Program-made: the position numbers and the translations under genes | Assembly: GCA_000697665.1 (NCBI GenBank) | Contig: KL197709.1 | Location: 1,844,538 to 1,908,537, forward strand | Direction: 5' to 3' | DNA length: 64,000 bases | Source of the DNA: Jaapia argillacea MUCL 33604 | Lineage: Eukaryota; Basidiomycota; Agaricomycetes; Jaapiales; Jaapiaceae | Part shown: piece after piece, positions 45,980 to 56,897 of the stretch | Position numbering within the stretch: position 1 is the stretch's first letter | Layout of the letters: each line of letters begins with the position of its first letter | Notes under the pieces: generated by a model | The model's input: only the letters and a program-made list of their open reading frames with translations | The model's database searches: none | What the model was told of the DNA's origin: nothing

Positions 45980-48900
45980 CTATATATCTTCAAGTTTTAC
46001 ATCCCCAGTTCCCTCCGGATCCGCCACAACTTCCACATTTCCCTTGAACTTCTGATCCTCTGACGCCTGCGTCAGCGCAGTCTGGAAGTGAGAACTCGTC
46101 TCCGCTTTTGTGATCTCCCTCAATGCCATAGTAGCATACGCTGCCGTCCCCAAAGTCAAACCTACTTGTAGAGCCATAAACTTCCCATCCTCCACAACAG
46201 CCGCTGGGTCGAAACCGAGGAGCTTGTCCTCATCTGCTTGTGCAAGAGGCACGTCAGGGTCGGTGTATCGCAAGACGGACCAGGATAACTCCTTTGGTAG
46301 GTGCAAAACCTTGCGATACGAGCCACCCAGAGTATATTCCCTGCGAGGTACCTGCGTAAGACAACGGATACGATTCCCTCGGGAAGACTCACTTTTGTTT
46401 CCGTACCCAGTTATCAGGGTCCAAGCCATCTGCTTTGACAAATTCCCGATATCGCTCTCCTAATGGGCCTCCAGGATAAGCAACGTCTCGACCAGGCAAG
46501 GGCATGATGACGTCGAATATCGTGTATTTATCTACGTCCTCCGCTGTCAATGTCTTGACAGCTACTTTGTACGGCTTCTTGAACTTCTTGACCCTACGGT
46601 CGGGCGGCCCATCTATGGGAGGGCTTTAAGCTGCCTTGTTTGGGAGCAAGTAGGAAGAATTGAACCCACCTTCCTCAGTCGCGTCTGGGTCTCCCCCTTC
46701 AGCTGCCACAGCGTCTTCGGCACCATCGACTGGAACCATTTCATCATCATCAATTTCAGGTTTGGCAGTTGTCTCTTCCTCGGTGTCATAAACCAAGTCT
46801 CCAACAGCAGGTTTATCGGATCCAAACATTCTGACCCTCTCTGAAACGATAGCGTTCCAAAGATATGACTGATACGCGTGGACGTACATCAACCTCAGAT
46901 TTTTTGGGATCTGTGTGCGACCAACTTTTCAACACGCCGAACGTCAACACCGGCATGAAACTCACGGTTTGCAGCGCGCCAAGTACATTCCTATCGTCAC
47001 CACCCATCTTCTTGAAGCTCTCGAGTAAACACCGCTCAGCAACGACTCTTCGAGGCATCAATTCTAATGCCTTGTCGAGGTCCCTGTCGACCAGCCAAGC
47101 ATCTCGGGCGACTTCGACATCTGGATGCTCTCCAGGGCGCTTACGCAGGATCATAGAGGCAGCCTTTGACCAATTCGATTGTAGCAGGGCAAGACCGATG
47201 AGGTGGGTTGGGATGGACGCCGTGCCAAAGCGTTGCATACCTGAAACGGAGGATAGAAAACCATAAAGTATGGGCTGGGACAGAGGGTGGGACTACGAAC
47301 CGTAGTAGTTAATGAAGCCCTTGTTCTTCAGACTCTCCATGGCTCGTGTCAAGGTATCCTCTGAATCAACTTGCACATTCCTGATTCGCGATGAGTATCA
47401 CTCAGCACGTCCAACCCACAACCCACCTCAAAGTAATCACAAACGCATTCCCCTTCAACATCCCCAACTCCAACCCAGCCTTCCTATAACAGAAATCAGC
47501 AATCCTAACTCCCCTCTCCCCTCTCTGACCAACAGCTTCCTCAACAGTCCTCCTAACACCAACACTATTTCCTAACCTCCAAACATCCTCGACGGTTTTG
47601 TTTCCACGGCGGAGTGAGACTCGTTGGACGGTAACGCCACGTTTGTCTTTAGTGCCCGCCACAGCGAGATCTTTGATCGTTACGTGGAGGGTACGAGAGA
47701 GGTTTGAGAGGGCGTCTTGAGTGTCTCGGTTGGTTTTTTGCATTGTGAAGTGGATAAAGGGAGGGTAGTTCCCTCGGGAACCACTGTTACGGTCTGGTCG
47801 ACTACCTATCATAAAAAATAAATGCCAATGAGCAAATATTGGCACGGCTTATTGGGGGTATATCGCACCTCGGTCAGATCTACCACCACGACCTCCCCTC
47901 CCCCCTCCTCCTCCACGCTTATTCCACTTGATAGCGATCCTCGAACCGTCGTCACTCGCAGGCGCCGTCGTATCAGTCTCACTGTCCAACTTGCCCCCAA
48001 ACAGCTCTCGAACGGCTTCATGCAGTTCTGTTCGAGTTTCTTTTGACGAGATGGGCTGTGGAACATCAAAAGTGCGACGAGAGAACGAAAAACGAGTTGA
48101 AAGTCAGATTTTGATTGAAGGAAGGATAGTGGTGAACATGGTGAAGACGGACATCCGATAAGACCTTCCTGTTATCTGGTCTGTCTCCTGCTCGACCGCC
48201 TCCTCGTCCACCTCGTCCACCTCTCCCACCCCGACCGCCTCGGCCTCTCCCCCTGCCTCGTTTACCGTTCCCAAACTCTTCTGGAAGGTCCTGTCCGGTA
48301 CTCGCTGAGGTCGACGTACCTTCCCCGGCGGCATCGGCATCCGTGGAGGTAGAAGCCTTGGCTTGTCGCCCTCCCCATCCACTATCAGGAACAAATGGAG
48401 GTTCAGGACCTTCTAGGTACATTTTTTTGAGTTTTTCGAGGCCTTCCGCGGAGAAGAAGGTCTGGAGAGTCGTCGTGAAACGTTCTGGCCAGGGTTCGTC
48501 GGCTTCAACAGGTTTGGCTTCAACACGTGCGGCTTCAACGGGTGTACTAGATTCTGTAGGAGCCTCTGTCACGGACTCCACTCCTTGCATTGGCTCATCT
48601 TTACTGTCGGTGAGAGCTGGAGTCTCCGGGGCAAGAGGTTCAACTGCATCAACTGTTGTGCCCTTCTTGGAGGATTCTGGCATTCCAATGGACTTCAGGT
48701 GGATCACATTGCTGTCCTGGTCGACTTCGAAGACAAGGAAGTCCGTAAACCTGAGCGGAAATCAACAGTCGGAAGGAAGAAAAAAGCACGAGAACGAACC
48801 GTTGTTTGATGATGGCGTCAATTTTTGGGACATCCCAGGCGATGTACTCGGAAATCCCAACATCCTTTTCTGAGATTCGAAAGACTGAATCTGGGTCGGC

Positions 48901-49110
48901 TTGCGCTGGGATACCAAGGAGTGCGTGACTCGGCGGGAGAAGATTTTCCTCTTGGTCTGCATCCTTTGCAGCCGACGGTTCCTCGCCGTTATCAACGAGG
49001 GGTGATATCACCATCGCATTTTCGTCGATATCCTCCTCAATTTTGGTTCGTTTCGGAGACCGCCCATCCTGCGATTCGTCGGTTTCGCGATCTCGCACTG
49101 CGGCGGACAT
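45980..49110 (-). CDS. PUS7: tRNA/mRNA pseudouridine synthase Pus7 (TruD family)
   Basis: Pus7 makes pseudouridine in tRNA, U2 snRNA and mRNA. The start [20 protein letters not shown] leads to [20 protein letters not shown] and [20 protein letters not shown] then [20 protein letters not shown], the TruD N-terminal core. After a Thr/Pro/Glu-rich insert there is an RGG block (about 48180-48270) and a second Gly/Arg block (about 47895-47930). The catalytic part is [40 protein letters not shown] (catalytic Asp in TKDKRG) and GNAFVITLR. Later come [20 protein letters not shown] and [18 protein letters not shown]. It ends TGDVKLEDI. About 850 residues, longer than yeast Pus7 because of the inserts. 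One donor is the unusual GTCCGT, chosen because it restores [12 protein letters not shown]. Confidence 0.92.
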
Positions 49111-49987
49111 GTTGGAAAAAGTGAAGTGAAGGATGAGAATTCTGATAAGACAAGATGGAAACTGTGATTGTTCAAGTTGACACCCAATGCCGTAAGTTCA
49201 TCATGACTTGCACCTTACCTGTAGTCTAAGCCTGCTGGACTTCACAGATTTGGAACTCCTGGACTTGGTCAACAAGCTGGATGCCACCCATGCTTTTGCG
49301 GCCGATAGCCCGTCGATAGCAACAGTTCTATCTCTGACTTCCCGCACTAAGGCGTACACTGGACAAGGTCGTAGCAGCAGCGGGGCCGCCGTCTCGAGAA
49401 TGCTCTGAGTAGGATGTCTGGACTATTGGGTGGAGGTTCCAGTATTTCCCAGTACTGCCGCTCATCGAATTCTTGTAGGTGCCACTCTTGCCTATGTATT
49501 AAACGATCCTGATGCGGGCGCATTCCAGCCTTGGTCCACCAAAAGTCTTGGACTCCGTCCCACTTGTGTACGGTTTGTTGAGGACAGTATGGCCGTTTAT
49601 AATATTAATTCAGAACGGAAGAGGTGCATGTTTTGGTTGGCCGCGTAGGGTCTGACGGTTTGCTTGGAGAGGCATGGCGGTTCAGTCGGTATGCTTTGCC
49701 CTCGATTTGAGGATTAACCATACAGTGCTGACCTGCAGGACGTGGCGGACTGGGGGAGCAGAGCTCGCTTATCCCAGTGACTGAGAAAGTGGAAATCGGC
49801 GCGAAGAATCGATTTCGGCAATTCTCAAGTTAAGCTAGCGTGCTTGCTAGGTATCTATCACCGACACGGGCCGGACCGAGGGGCCTCAAGGGCGTATGTA
49901 CAGCTTGTGCTCTGCAGCAAGGAACATAATACTTAGCGCCTCGGCACTAGCCCAGCGTTTCCCGCATCTCTACTCTGAACCACCACC
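49111..49987. other. Intergenic region with decayed gene fragment
   Basis: PUS7 promoter, then the relic described at 49208-49650, then the promoter of the next gene. From 49.68 to 49.98 kb nothing else was seen. Confidence 0.5.
49208..49650 (+). pseudogene. Decayed N-terminal copy of the helical/DM9-like gene
   Basis: The reading LLDFTDLELLDLVNKLDATH aligns with FEFDNQDILDIVHQLSSTH at the start of the intact gene 780 bp downstream. Then RRLENALSRMSGLLGGG matches RCLENALSSISERIGNG and, in yet another frame, TAAHRILVGATLAYVL matches the region of AMNRCLVAVNRAL. The three matches are in the same order but fall in different frames with stops between, and nothing of the rest of the gene is visible. 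It looks like a tandem duplicate that has lost function and most of its length. Confidence 0.55.
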
Positions 49988-52282
49988 ATGTCATCTCAAG
50001 AAAGCCGAATCTTCTTCGAATTTGACAACCAGGATATTCTCGACATTGTACACCAATTAAGCTCCACCCACTCCCTTGATGCCGGCAGCAGTAGCTTCGT
50101 CTCTCACCAGGCTGGTCCAGGACGTACTTTGGACAACATGATCTCACCGTTGGGGCGCTGTTTGGAGAATGCTCTGAGTAGCATCTCTGAACGAATTGGA
50201 AATGGACCCAATGTCGCCATGAATCGTTGCCTTGTAGCTGTTAATCGCGCTTTGCGCTCACAATATCCATGGTTCCATCCTCCCGTTCGTTCTAGCAAAT
50301 TCCTTCAGCGTCCTCCACCTTTAGCACAGCTCCTGGAAGATATTTTCAGCCCTTATAGCATGTGGAACACTGGTGTTTGTGAGGATCGAGTGTTTATTGA
50401 CTCCTGCCACAGGTTGATATCCTATCTTAGGTGCATACTTCTGCCACTTCGACTTGCCCATCATCCACTGACAGTGACCAGATCCGACAAATTAGGGAAC
50501 CAAATCCTGGCCATCTACTATATTACAGCCCTCGCCTGTTGCAAACCGGATATCCTCACCCATTTAGTCCGCCTTGGCGCCCCTGACGCGATCCGCGCCG
50601 CACACTTGCATTACTTGTGGTTTCCTAAAGGCCACCGAGATCGATCACTGTTGCTTGCATCGTCGAAGAGAGCACTGGTGATGTTCTCAGACTCCACAGC
50701 TCTTGCTGTAATCAAGGAGTTGGATTTGGTGATTCGGAAGAGTCGGAAAGATAACTGTGATCTGTCTAGTCATGGTGGCCCGCTCATTTCAGACCTTCTG
50801 GACCTCTCTTTGTAAGTATCCAGCATATATGAGCGGTATTTACTGACGCTGGCTCCTTCCAGAAACCCAGAAACCCAAATCCTGGTCGCTCGTCATCTGA
50901 GCTCGATCGCATCTGAGATACTTCTTACCGAGAATAGCGACATTCTCCAACCCAAATTATCGTTTAGAATTCTAGCCAACTGGGTGACTCTAACTCTAAC
51001 AGGGGATCCCTTGTGCTCTATCGTGTTCCGTAACTTAATTGACAAGTTGCTACTCTATTCCAATTATTCTGCCACCAATGATACTGTGCTTTCTCTCTTT
51101 GTCTGCCTGTTGCGATGGAAAACTCGGGGTGGAGATTGTGAGTCTCATCTCATACATCTGGTGTCCTCATCCCTTACGGACATTTTGTTGGATCAGTCAA
51201 ATTCGTGAATTTTGTGAACCACTCGCTCCGCCGTATCATACGCTACAAATACCTCCCGAATCGTCCCACAAGCAAACACAACCTTCCTCCTCTCCGGCAA
51301 ATACTCTCTCAGCCATCCCACTTCGACCATTTATCCATCGACGCCGATACATCTTCCATCTTGCGAGAAATTGTGTCGCCATCACAAGAAATATGGAGTG
51401 CTTTTTGTCGTTATTGGAATTGCCCCGGTGTCGCCTCCAGCTATTTGGACTCCATTCCTCTTCGATCCATTCCATCTGCAAAACGAATACAACTGTGTCG
51501 CCGTCTTCTAGCTCTCGTCCTTCGGTGAGCCCTATTCTTTCGTAGAACACACAGCTGGCTGAGCCTCTCGATCAGTGGTGAATGTTCTACAACTGATGTT
51601 CTGCGAATTGCAAGCCACGATGTTGAATGTCACGAAACAATCACTCGTCTTCTTGAAAGTTCTGCAACCACCTTGGATGCGGAGGCAGACCACATAGCCA
51701 CTCTTCGTGAGATAATATCCTCGAGGTCTACTCCTCCCTCCTGCTCCCTCTTCCAAACCAAATATCTCGATCAGTGGTGTACCGGTATATATCGGGTGCC
51801 CACTACAGCTACGCAACACCGTCCCGTAAGTTTCAAGCAAGTCTCTGGCCTAGCGCTTTGAATTGTATTGATGCAAATGAACCCAGCTTCTGATTGGTCA
51901 CTCACGTTATGAGGGGCGTTTGATATCGCGGTCAGGTTTGAGCCTGTCGGAATCAGCACCAGAGTTACTCTTGGGTCATAAGAGCTCTCTACATTGGACT
52001 CCGGTCTCCGACTTTATCGCTCAGGGAACCCATCGAAATCCTGTGAGAGTGGCTGGGGATGACCATGGTAGAGACACATTCATTGCTGCCATTCCGCAGC
52101 CGTTTTCCCCGGGATCCTCTATATTCGTGATAGGAGGCGACCTCGTTCCAGAGAAATGGGCATCCCATCGGACGGAACAGATGTATATCTTGACCCGTTG
52201 CCGCTTCAACGGTCAGCTCGCTGAAGTATATTGGTATCATCGGTGGGCTCTCTTCTTTTCCTACAAAGATATTGCTTTGTAA
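49988..52282 (+). CDS. Helical-repeat-like protein with C-terminal DM9-like region
   Basis: ATG at 49988 (MSSQESRIFFEFDNQDILDI). A 276-codon first exon is followed by exons at about 50863-51137, 51197-51526, 51572-51826 and 51887-52282 that splice in phase to about 690 residues. Residues 1-490 are rich in Leu/Ile helices (for example NQILAIYYITALACCKPDIL and LVARHLSSIASEILLTEN) and look ARM/HEAT-like, but no family was recognised. The last ~150 residues read LLIGHSRYEGRLISRSGL, then HWTPVSDFIAQGTHRNPVRV AGDDHGRDTFIAAIPQ and SIFVIGGDLVPEKWASH. This W..G..P..V.GD..G...F.A pattern resembles DM9/DUF3421 lectin repeats, but degenerate. No signal peptide was seen. The function is unknown. Confidence 0.7.
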
Positions 52283-52712
52283 CTGATCAAGAACGGTTTC
52301 GGTTGGGTATTTCATCAGTGGGCAACACAGATTCACCAATGCTTTCACTATGGAGGAGTGTGATCCTCCTGAATGGATCCAATCACCAGATATTGGCTGT
52401 CCGCATTGGCCGTGCCAAGACTGGTGGAAGCAGAACCAGTAAATCTCGGTGAGGCATGCCATCCATAGTACGGGCCGACGAACGAAGGGTAGATAGAGTC
52501 GCTTGCCAGGTGTCAATGTAACAATATTGATTGCATTGACAAGGGAGGCAGATTAATAATTAAGCCGTCGCCCTTACTAGCATGGGGTCTGTTCGACCTC
52601 CCGAGATGTCCAGGGATCAGGAGATCGCCCAAGAAGCGTGACATGCAAGTCACGGACATTGGTAGGAGGAACTTGAGTCTTGAGAGCAGTTCAACCGAAG
52701 TTCACCGTGACG
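52283..52712. promoter_or_regulatory. URA3 upstream region
   Basis: 430 bp between the DM9-like gene and URA3, with an AT-rich TTAATAATTAAG at about 52552. No gene was recognised. Confidence 0.45.
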
Positions 52713-53671
52713 ATGTCCGGTGTCCACCTCAAAACATATGCTGAGCGTTCTCGTAACCATCCGAATCCCGCTGCAAAGCTCCTCTTGGAAACCATCGAGA
52801 GGAAGCAGACGAATCTTAGCGTCAGTGTCGACGTAACAAATCGCAAAGACTTTTTGGCAATCATCGACGTCGTAGGACCTTTTGTCTGTCTCGTCAAGGC
52901 ACGTCTTATTACTTTTCTCTGCCCTGGTCTCATGTGATTTGAAAGGAAGACCCATGTTGACATCATCGAGGATTTTGATGAGACCCTCGTCGAGCAGTTG
53001 GTAGCTCTCAGCAAGAAGCACGATTTCCTAATCTTTGAGGATCGCAAATTCGCAGATATCGGTATGTGCATGTCCTGTGTAGATGGGATGACAGAGTTCC
53101 AAGGTTAAATTTTCACTTAGGCAACACCGTCGCCCTTCAGTATTCGAGTGGTGTTCATAAAATCGCCAGCTGGTCGCACATCACCAACGCTCATCCTGTG
53201 CCAGGTCCCTCAATCATCACCGGACTTTCCTCTGTTGGACTTCCGCTCGGGCGAGGGTTACTTCTCCTTGCAGAGATGAGCACAAAAGGAAGTCTTGCAA
53301 CAGGTTCATACACTGAAGAAGCCGTTCGTATGGCTCGAGCTCATCGAGAGTTCGTCATCGGTTTCATCGCCCAACGCCGTATGGACGGTGTTGGGCTCCG
53401 AGAACAGGATCAAAGCAGCGAGAATGGTGATGAGGAGGATTTCTTGGTTTTGACACCTGGCGTTGGGCTGGATGTTCGTGGCGATGCCATGGGCCAGCAG
53501 TACCGCACTCCGAGGGAAGTTATTCTGGAATCGGGATGCGATGTCATTATTGTAGGGAGGGGAATCTACAGGAAGCCGGGGAACATGGACATCAAGGGAG
53601 TCCAGGCGCAAGCTGAGAGATATCGGGCTGAGGGTTGGGCGGCCTATTTGGAGAGGATTAAATCTCAATAA
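52713..53671 (+). CDS. URA3: Orotidine 5'-phosphate decarboxylase
   Basis: The last step of UMP synthesis, in the cytosol. Spliced reading: [40 protein letters not shown], then [26 protein letters not shown], and [30 protein letters not shown] holds the catalytic Asp-Lys-Asp triad. The phosphate-binding end is [43 protein letters not shown], and it stops after YLERIKSQ. About 280 residues, normal for basidiomycete URA3. There are two introns, and the first (52899-52949) has a GC donor (GCACGT) and an AAG acceptor; this is the only phase that restores VKTHVD. In-frame ATG 52680 is upstream, but the family starts at MSGVHLK. Confidence 0.95.
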
Positions 53672-53790
53672 ATGGCTAGACTTGATAGAATTACAGAGCT
53701 GAGAAATAGAACGTTCAAAATCTGGGACAACAGAGAAATAACAAATCGAAGGATACACTGGTGACGATCGATAGGACTGCACTCGCTGCT

Positions 53791-55587
53791 TCACCCACCT
53801 CCACTCGCTTCTTCATCGTCTCCCTCCTCTGCGGCTCTCTTCTTCCTCTCCTCCTCCTCCTTAGACTCTTTCTCTTCCGCTTCCACGATTTCGACATCCA
53901 AAGGGAATGTCAGAATCGCAGCAATCCCTGTCAATTGATTTAACTCTAAAAAAGCCGAATGCGATGGTAGTGAGGAAGCCGATCCAAAAACCCAGTTGTG
54001 AAAATACTGACGTTGTCCAGACTCGTGCATACTTGAGAAAATTAGCACTTCGCCTGCTTTCTCTTGGACTGATTCGACGAGGGCAACATATTTCTTCCTT
54101 TCGATCGGGTCACTCGCCCTGATGTGACGAGGCATCAGTGAGGATCGACATGAGGAGAAGGAGTTGGGGGGACTGACCGGAATAGTTGATCTGATATGAG
54201 TAGAGTGCCAACGGCACCTCTTTCTGTGGCTAGTCGAACGTGCTCGGGTCCATACCACGCTCGCATCTCGTCTGAGCCCAGCATCTTGAAGAATCTATGG
54301 GACAAAGGGGTTTCAATGTAAATTCGGTCGTGTAGTTGACATTAAAGCGTACTTGTCCAGCATGATACCTTCCCTAGCAAATTTGGTTTCCTTTAGCTGG
54401 GTGGCAATCTGAACACAATCTTCATCAACTACATGGATAGAATGGTGAAAATGAATTGAACCGACCTCCGGACTCTTTAACACCTCAACCAGGCTATGCA
54501 CATGTGGACTGTTAATGTGCACCCTGACAAACTTATCTCTCGCCCTCATTAACGCTTTATTACCCGTCCTACTAGCTTCTTTCATGATATAATCAAATAC
54601 GGCGTCCCTCACCCATCCGGGTGACGCAATCACGATGGCGCGGATGGATGGGGAGGAGTAAGGGATATGTCGGAGGAATGATGCGTAAAGGGTCGAGTAG
54701 AATTTCAGCAGGCCCTTCTCGTGGAGTGTCGGAGAGGCTTTGCGGGGGATTGTGACGTCGATACGTTGGCGGACTATCGTCATGTGTTGTGAGAGGAGAA
54801 CGAACGCCGCTGTCCCTAGAAACGAAGAGAACAATACGGGAATTAGATCCTGTTCAAACTTGAAGTGCGTAACGATCCACCTTCGCCACAAACGACGGCA
54901 GCAACCTCGGCCCCTCTTCCAGGCACGCAACTCTCCTCAACTCTCGCAAGTGCGATACTGTCCCATTCGTCCTTGATGATCCTAACATCCCTGTTCACCT
55001 CGATATCCAAAGTATGATACGCCCCCATCTTAACATGAGGGTTCTCAGACGTCACTCTGCCAGATATCTGTAGTGATGCGGTGACATTCGCGGAGGTCGT
55101 CGAAGATGATGTCGGGTCTGTTGATGTTGATGCAGGGGCTGATGTGGGGGCCGAGGCGGATTGCGAGGATGAGGATGGAGAGAAGTCGATTCGGCTGACT
55201 TGGAGAGTGAGAGTTACGCGGACTCTGTGGGAGTCTGTCGAGCCTGTGGCTGAGACATTTTGTACACGGCTGAGGGGATAAAATGTTAGGAACTAGTCAA
55301 TGTTCATTAGAGGGGGACGTACCGGATCGCGGGGGCACGGACTTGATCACCCTGTCAAGAGAGAGAACTTATTGTTGGATCAAAGACGAGTTTCATGGAC
55401 AGAATAATTAAGTGATCGGGTCGGCGTACCTCTTGGATTAAATTGTACAAATGCCACATATCTTCGTCCTCCTCGGGGCGAAGATTGACATATCCCTGTG
55501 CGATATGTAAGGTGAGCATGAGGATATGCTCAATTAAAGCTAGCTCACCGAATGGTCCTTCTCGATATGCTTCCCGATGAGCTTCAT
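53791..55587 (-). CDS. DOM34: Protein pelota (Dom34), ribosome rescue factor
   Basis: Pelota pairs with Hbs1 to split stalled ribosomes in no-go decay. The first exon [13 protein letters not shown] joins across an intron to [22 protein letters not shown], the canonical start, so ATG 55587 is firm. Then come [10 protein letters not shown], the Sm-like N domain, [34 protein letters not shown], and the central domain [45 protein letters not shown] and the C-terminal domain [20 protein letters not shown] follow, with [12 protein letters not shown] and [20 protein letters not shown]. The Glu/Lys/Ala tail [12 protein letters not shown] is longer than in yeast. About 450 residues and seven or so introns. 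It shares a 134-bp promoter with the PLP1 gene. Confidence 0.94.
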
Positions 55588-55721
55588 CTTGGACTCTCCT
55601 TGGGTCTCCTATGTCGATGTTTTTGGCAGAGAAGCGACAACCCCATTTTTGGAAGGTGACCTGCCTTTTGTGTCTTACGCTCCACAACCTTGCCCTCAAA
55701 CTTGCCTCAAACCTCTGCAAA
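55588..55721. promoter_or_regulatory. 134-bp divergent promoter, pelota / PLP1
   Basis: The ATGs of the two genes are 134 bp apart on opposite strands, so the 5' UTRs and both core promoters are packed into this stretch. No TATA box was noted. Confidence 0.65.
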
Positions 55722-56738
55722 ATGTCTGAAAGTACTGAAAAGTACGGCATTCCACTTGGAATGTCTCGACGAATATCTGATGTAACCTCCCCTCAGGCGT
55801 ATTAATAACTATCTATCGGCTTCAAAGCGACACCAAGCGAAATCAGATCCAGACTCGGACAAGGACGACGACGATCTCTTCGCCGAACTTGAAGCTGAAC
55901 TCGAGGACGACAACGCTTACGCTAGGGAACATGGCCTTGAACAACTCAAGCGAGAGTAAGGTGACATCTCCTGGTCGTGCATTACCGGCTCAACGCTGAT
56001 ATGTACGGTGTTTGGTCAGGATGGAGAGAGTGAAGCAATTGAAGGACAGCGGACATGGTCTGTATATGGAGATTGAGGACGAGAAACAGGTGATCCGGAT
56101 AAGTGCGTAAGTCATTCTCCTCTTTGATCTGCTCCGCATCGACGTGACACCCACTCTGCCCTTCCCTTGGACAGGAGCGAACCACGATGCGTGATCCATT
56201 TCTTCCATCGAGACTTTCGGCGATGTCAGATCATGGATAAGCACCTCGCCGTACGTCGTCGTGCGCTTCTCATCTCTTCTGCTAATCGACTGACCCCTCC
56301 TACGTAGAAACTAGCGCCCAAATACTTCGATACAAGATTCATTCGCGTATTCGTCGAGAACGTCCCCTGGCTCGTGGAGAGACTGTCCATCAAAGTTCTC
56401 CCATGCGTGATATGTTTCGTCAACGGAGTATCAAAGGACAAGTGAGCAACTTTCAGTTCATCTCTCTCCCACTTCTGATGGCACATCTTAGAATGGTCGG
56501 CTTCGAGGACTTGGGGAACGAAGATGAGTTCCAGACTGCCACTCTAGAGTTGCGTCTCTTACAGAATGGTAGGTACTCACTTCCCAATGCCATCCATCTG
56601 TTCCTCATATTTTGATGGATAGGTATGATTCGGAAACCATCGGCGACCCCACAGACCTATACCACTGCATCTACATCAACACGACAGGAGATTCGAGGGC
56701 GACAAGACGATGACTTTGACTTTGATTTGGACGATTAG
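55722..56738 (+). CDS. PLP1: Phosducin-like protein 1 / TXNDC9 family (thioredoxin fold)
   Basis: A cochaperone of the CCT chaperonin for tubulin folding in yeast and animals. Exon 1 is only 20 nt (MSESTEK, 55722-55741), joined to RINNYLSASKRHQAKSDPDS. The acidic helix DDDDLFAELEAELEDDNAYA follows, then REMERVKQLKDSGHGLYMEI EDEKQVIRIS. The thioredoxin-fold core is CVIHFFHRDFRRCQIMDKHL, KYFDTRFIRVFVENVPWLVE and LSIKVLPCVICFVNGVSKDK, then MVGFEDLGNEDEFQTATLEL. A single Cys (RRCQIMD) stands where thioredoxins have CxxC, as expected for this family. It ends DDDFDFDLDD. About 225 residues. Confidence 0.92.
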
Positions 56739-56873
56739 CTGGACAGAAGGTGACAAAGGGTGACTTTTGCGTGACGAGTGACACTCTGTGGGGGACACGT
56801 GGGTCTCGATCGAACGCGTCGATCTGAAGTGGATGTGTTCATTCCTGTCAATCCTCCGCCTGCTATAAAATGG

Positions 56874-56880
56874 CTTCTGC
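56874..56880 (+). promoter_or_regulatory. TATA box of the photolyase gene
   Basis: A TATAAAA sits 24 bp before the first possible photolyase start codon (56898) and 54 bp before the second (56928). A CACGTG lies further upstream at about 56795. Confidence 0.55.
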
Positions 56881-56897
56881 TGGCTTCCCATTGTTCC

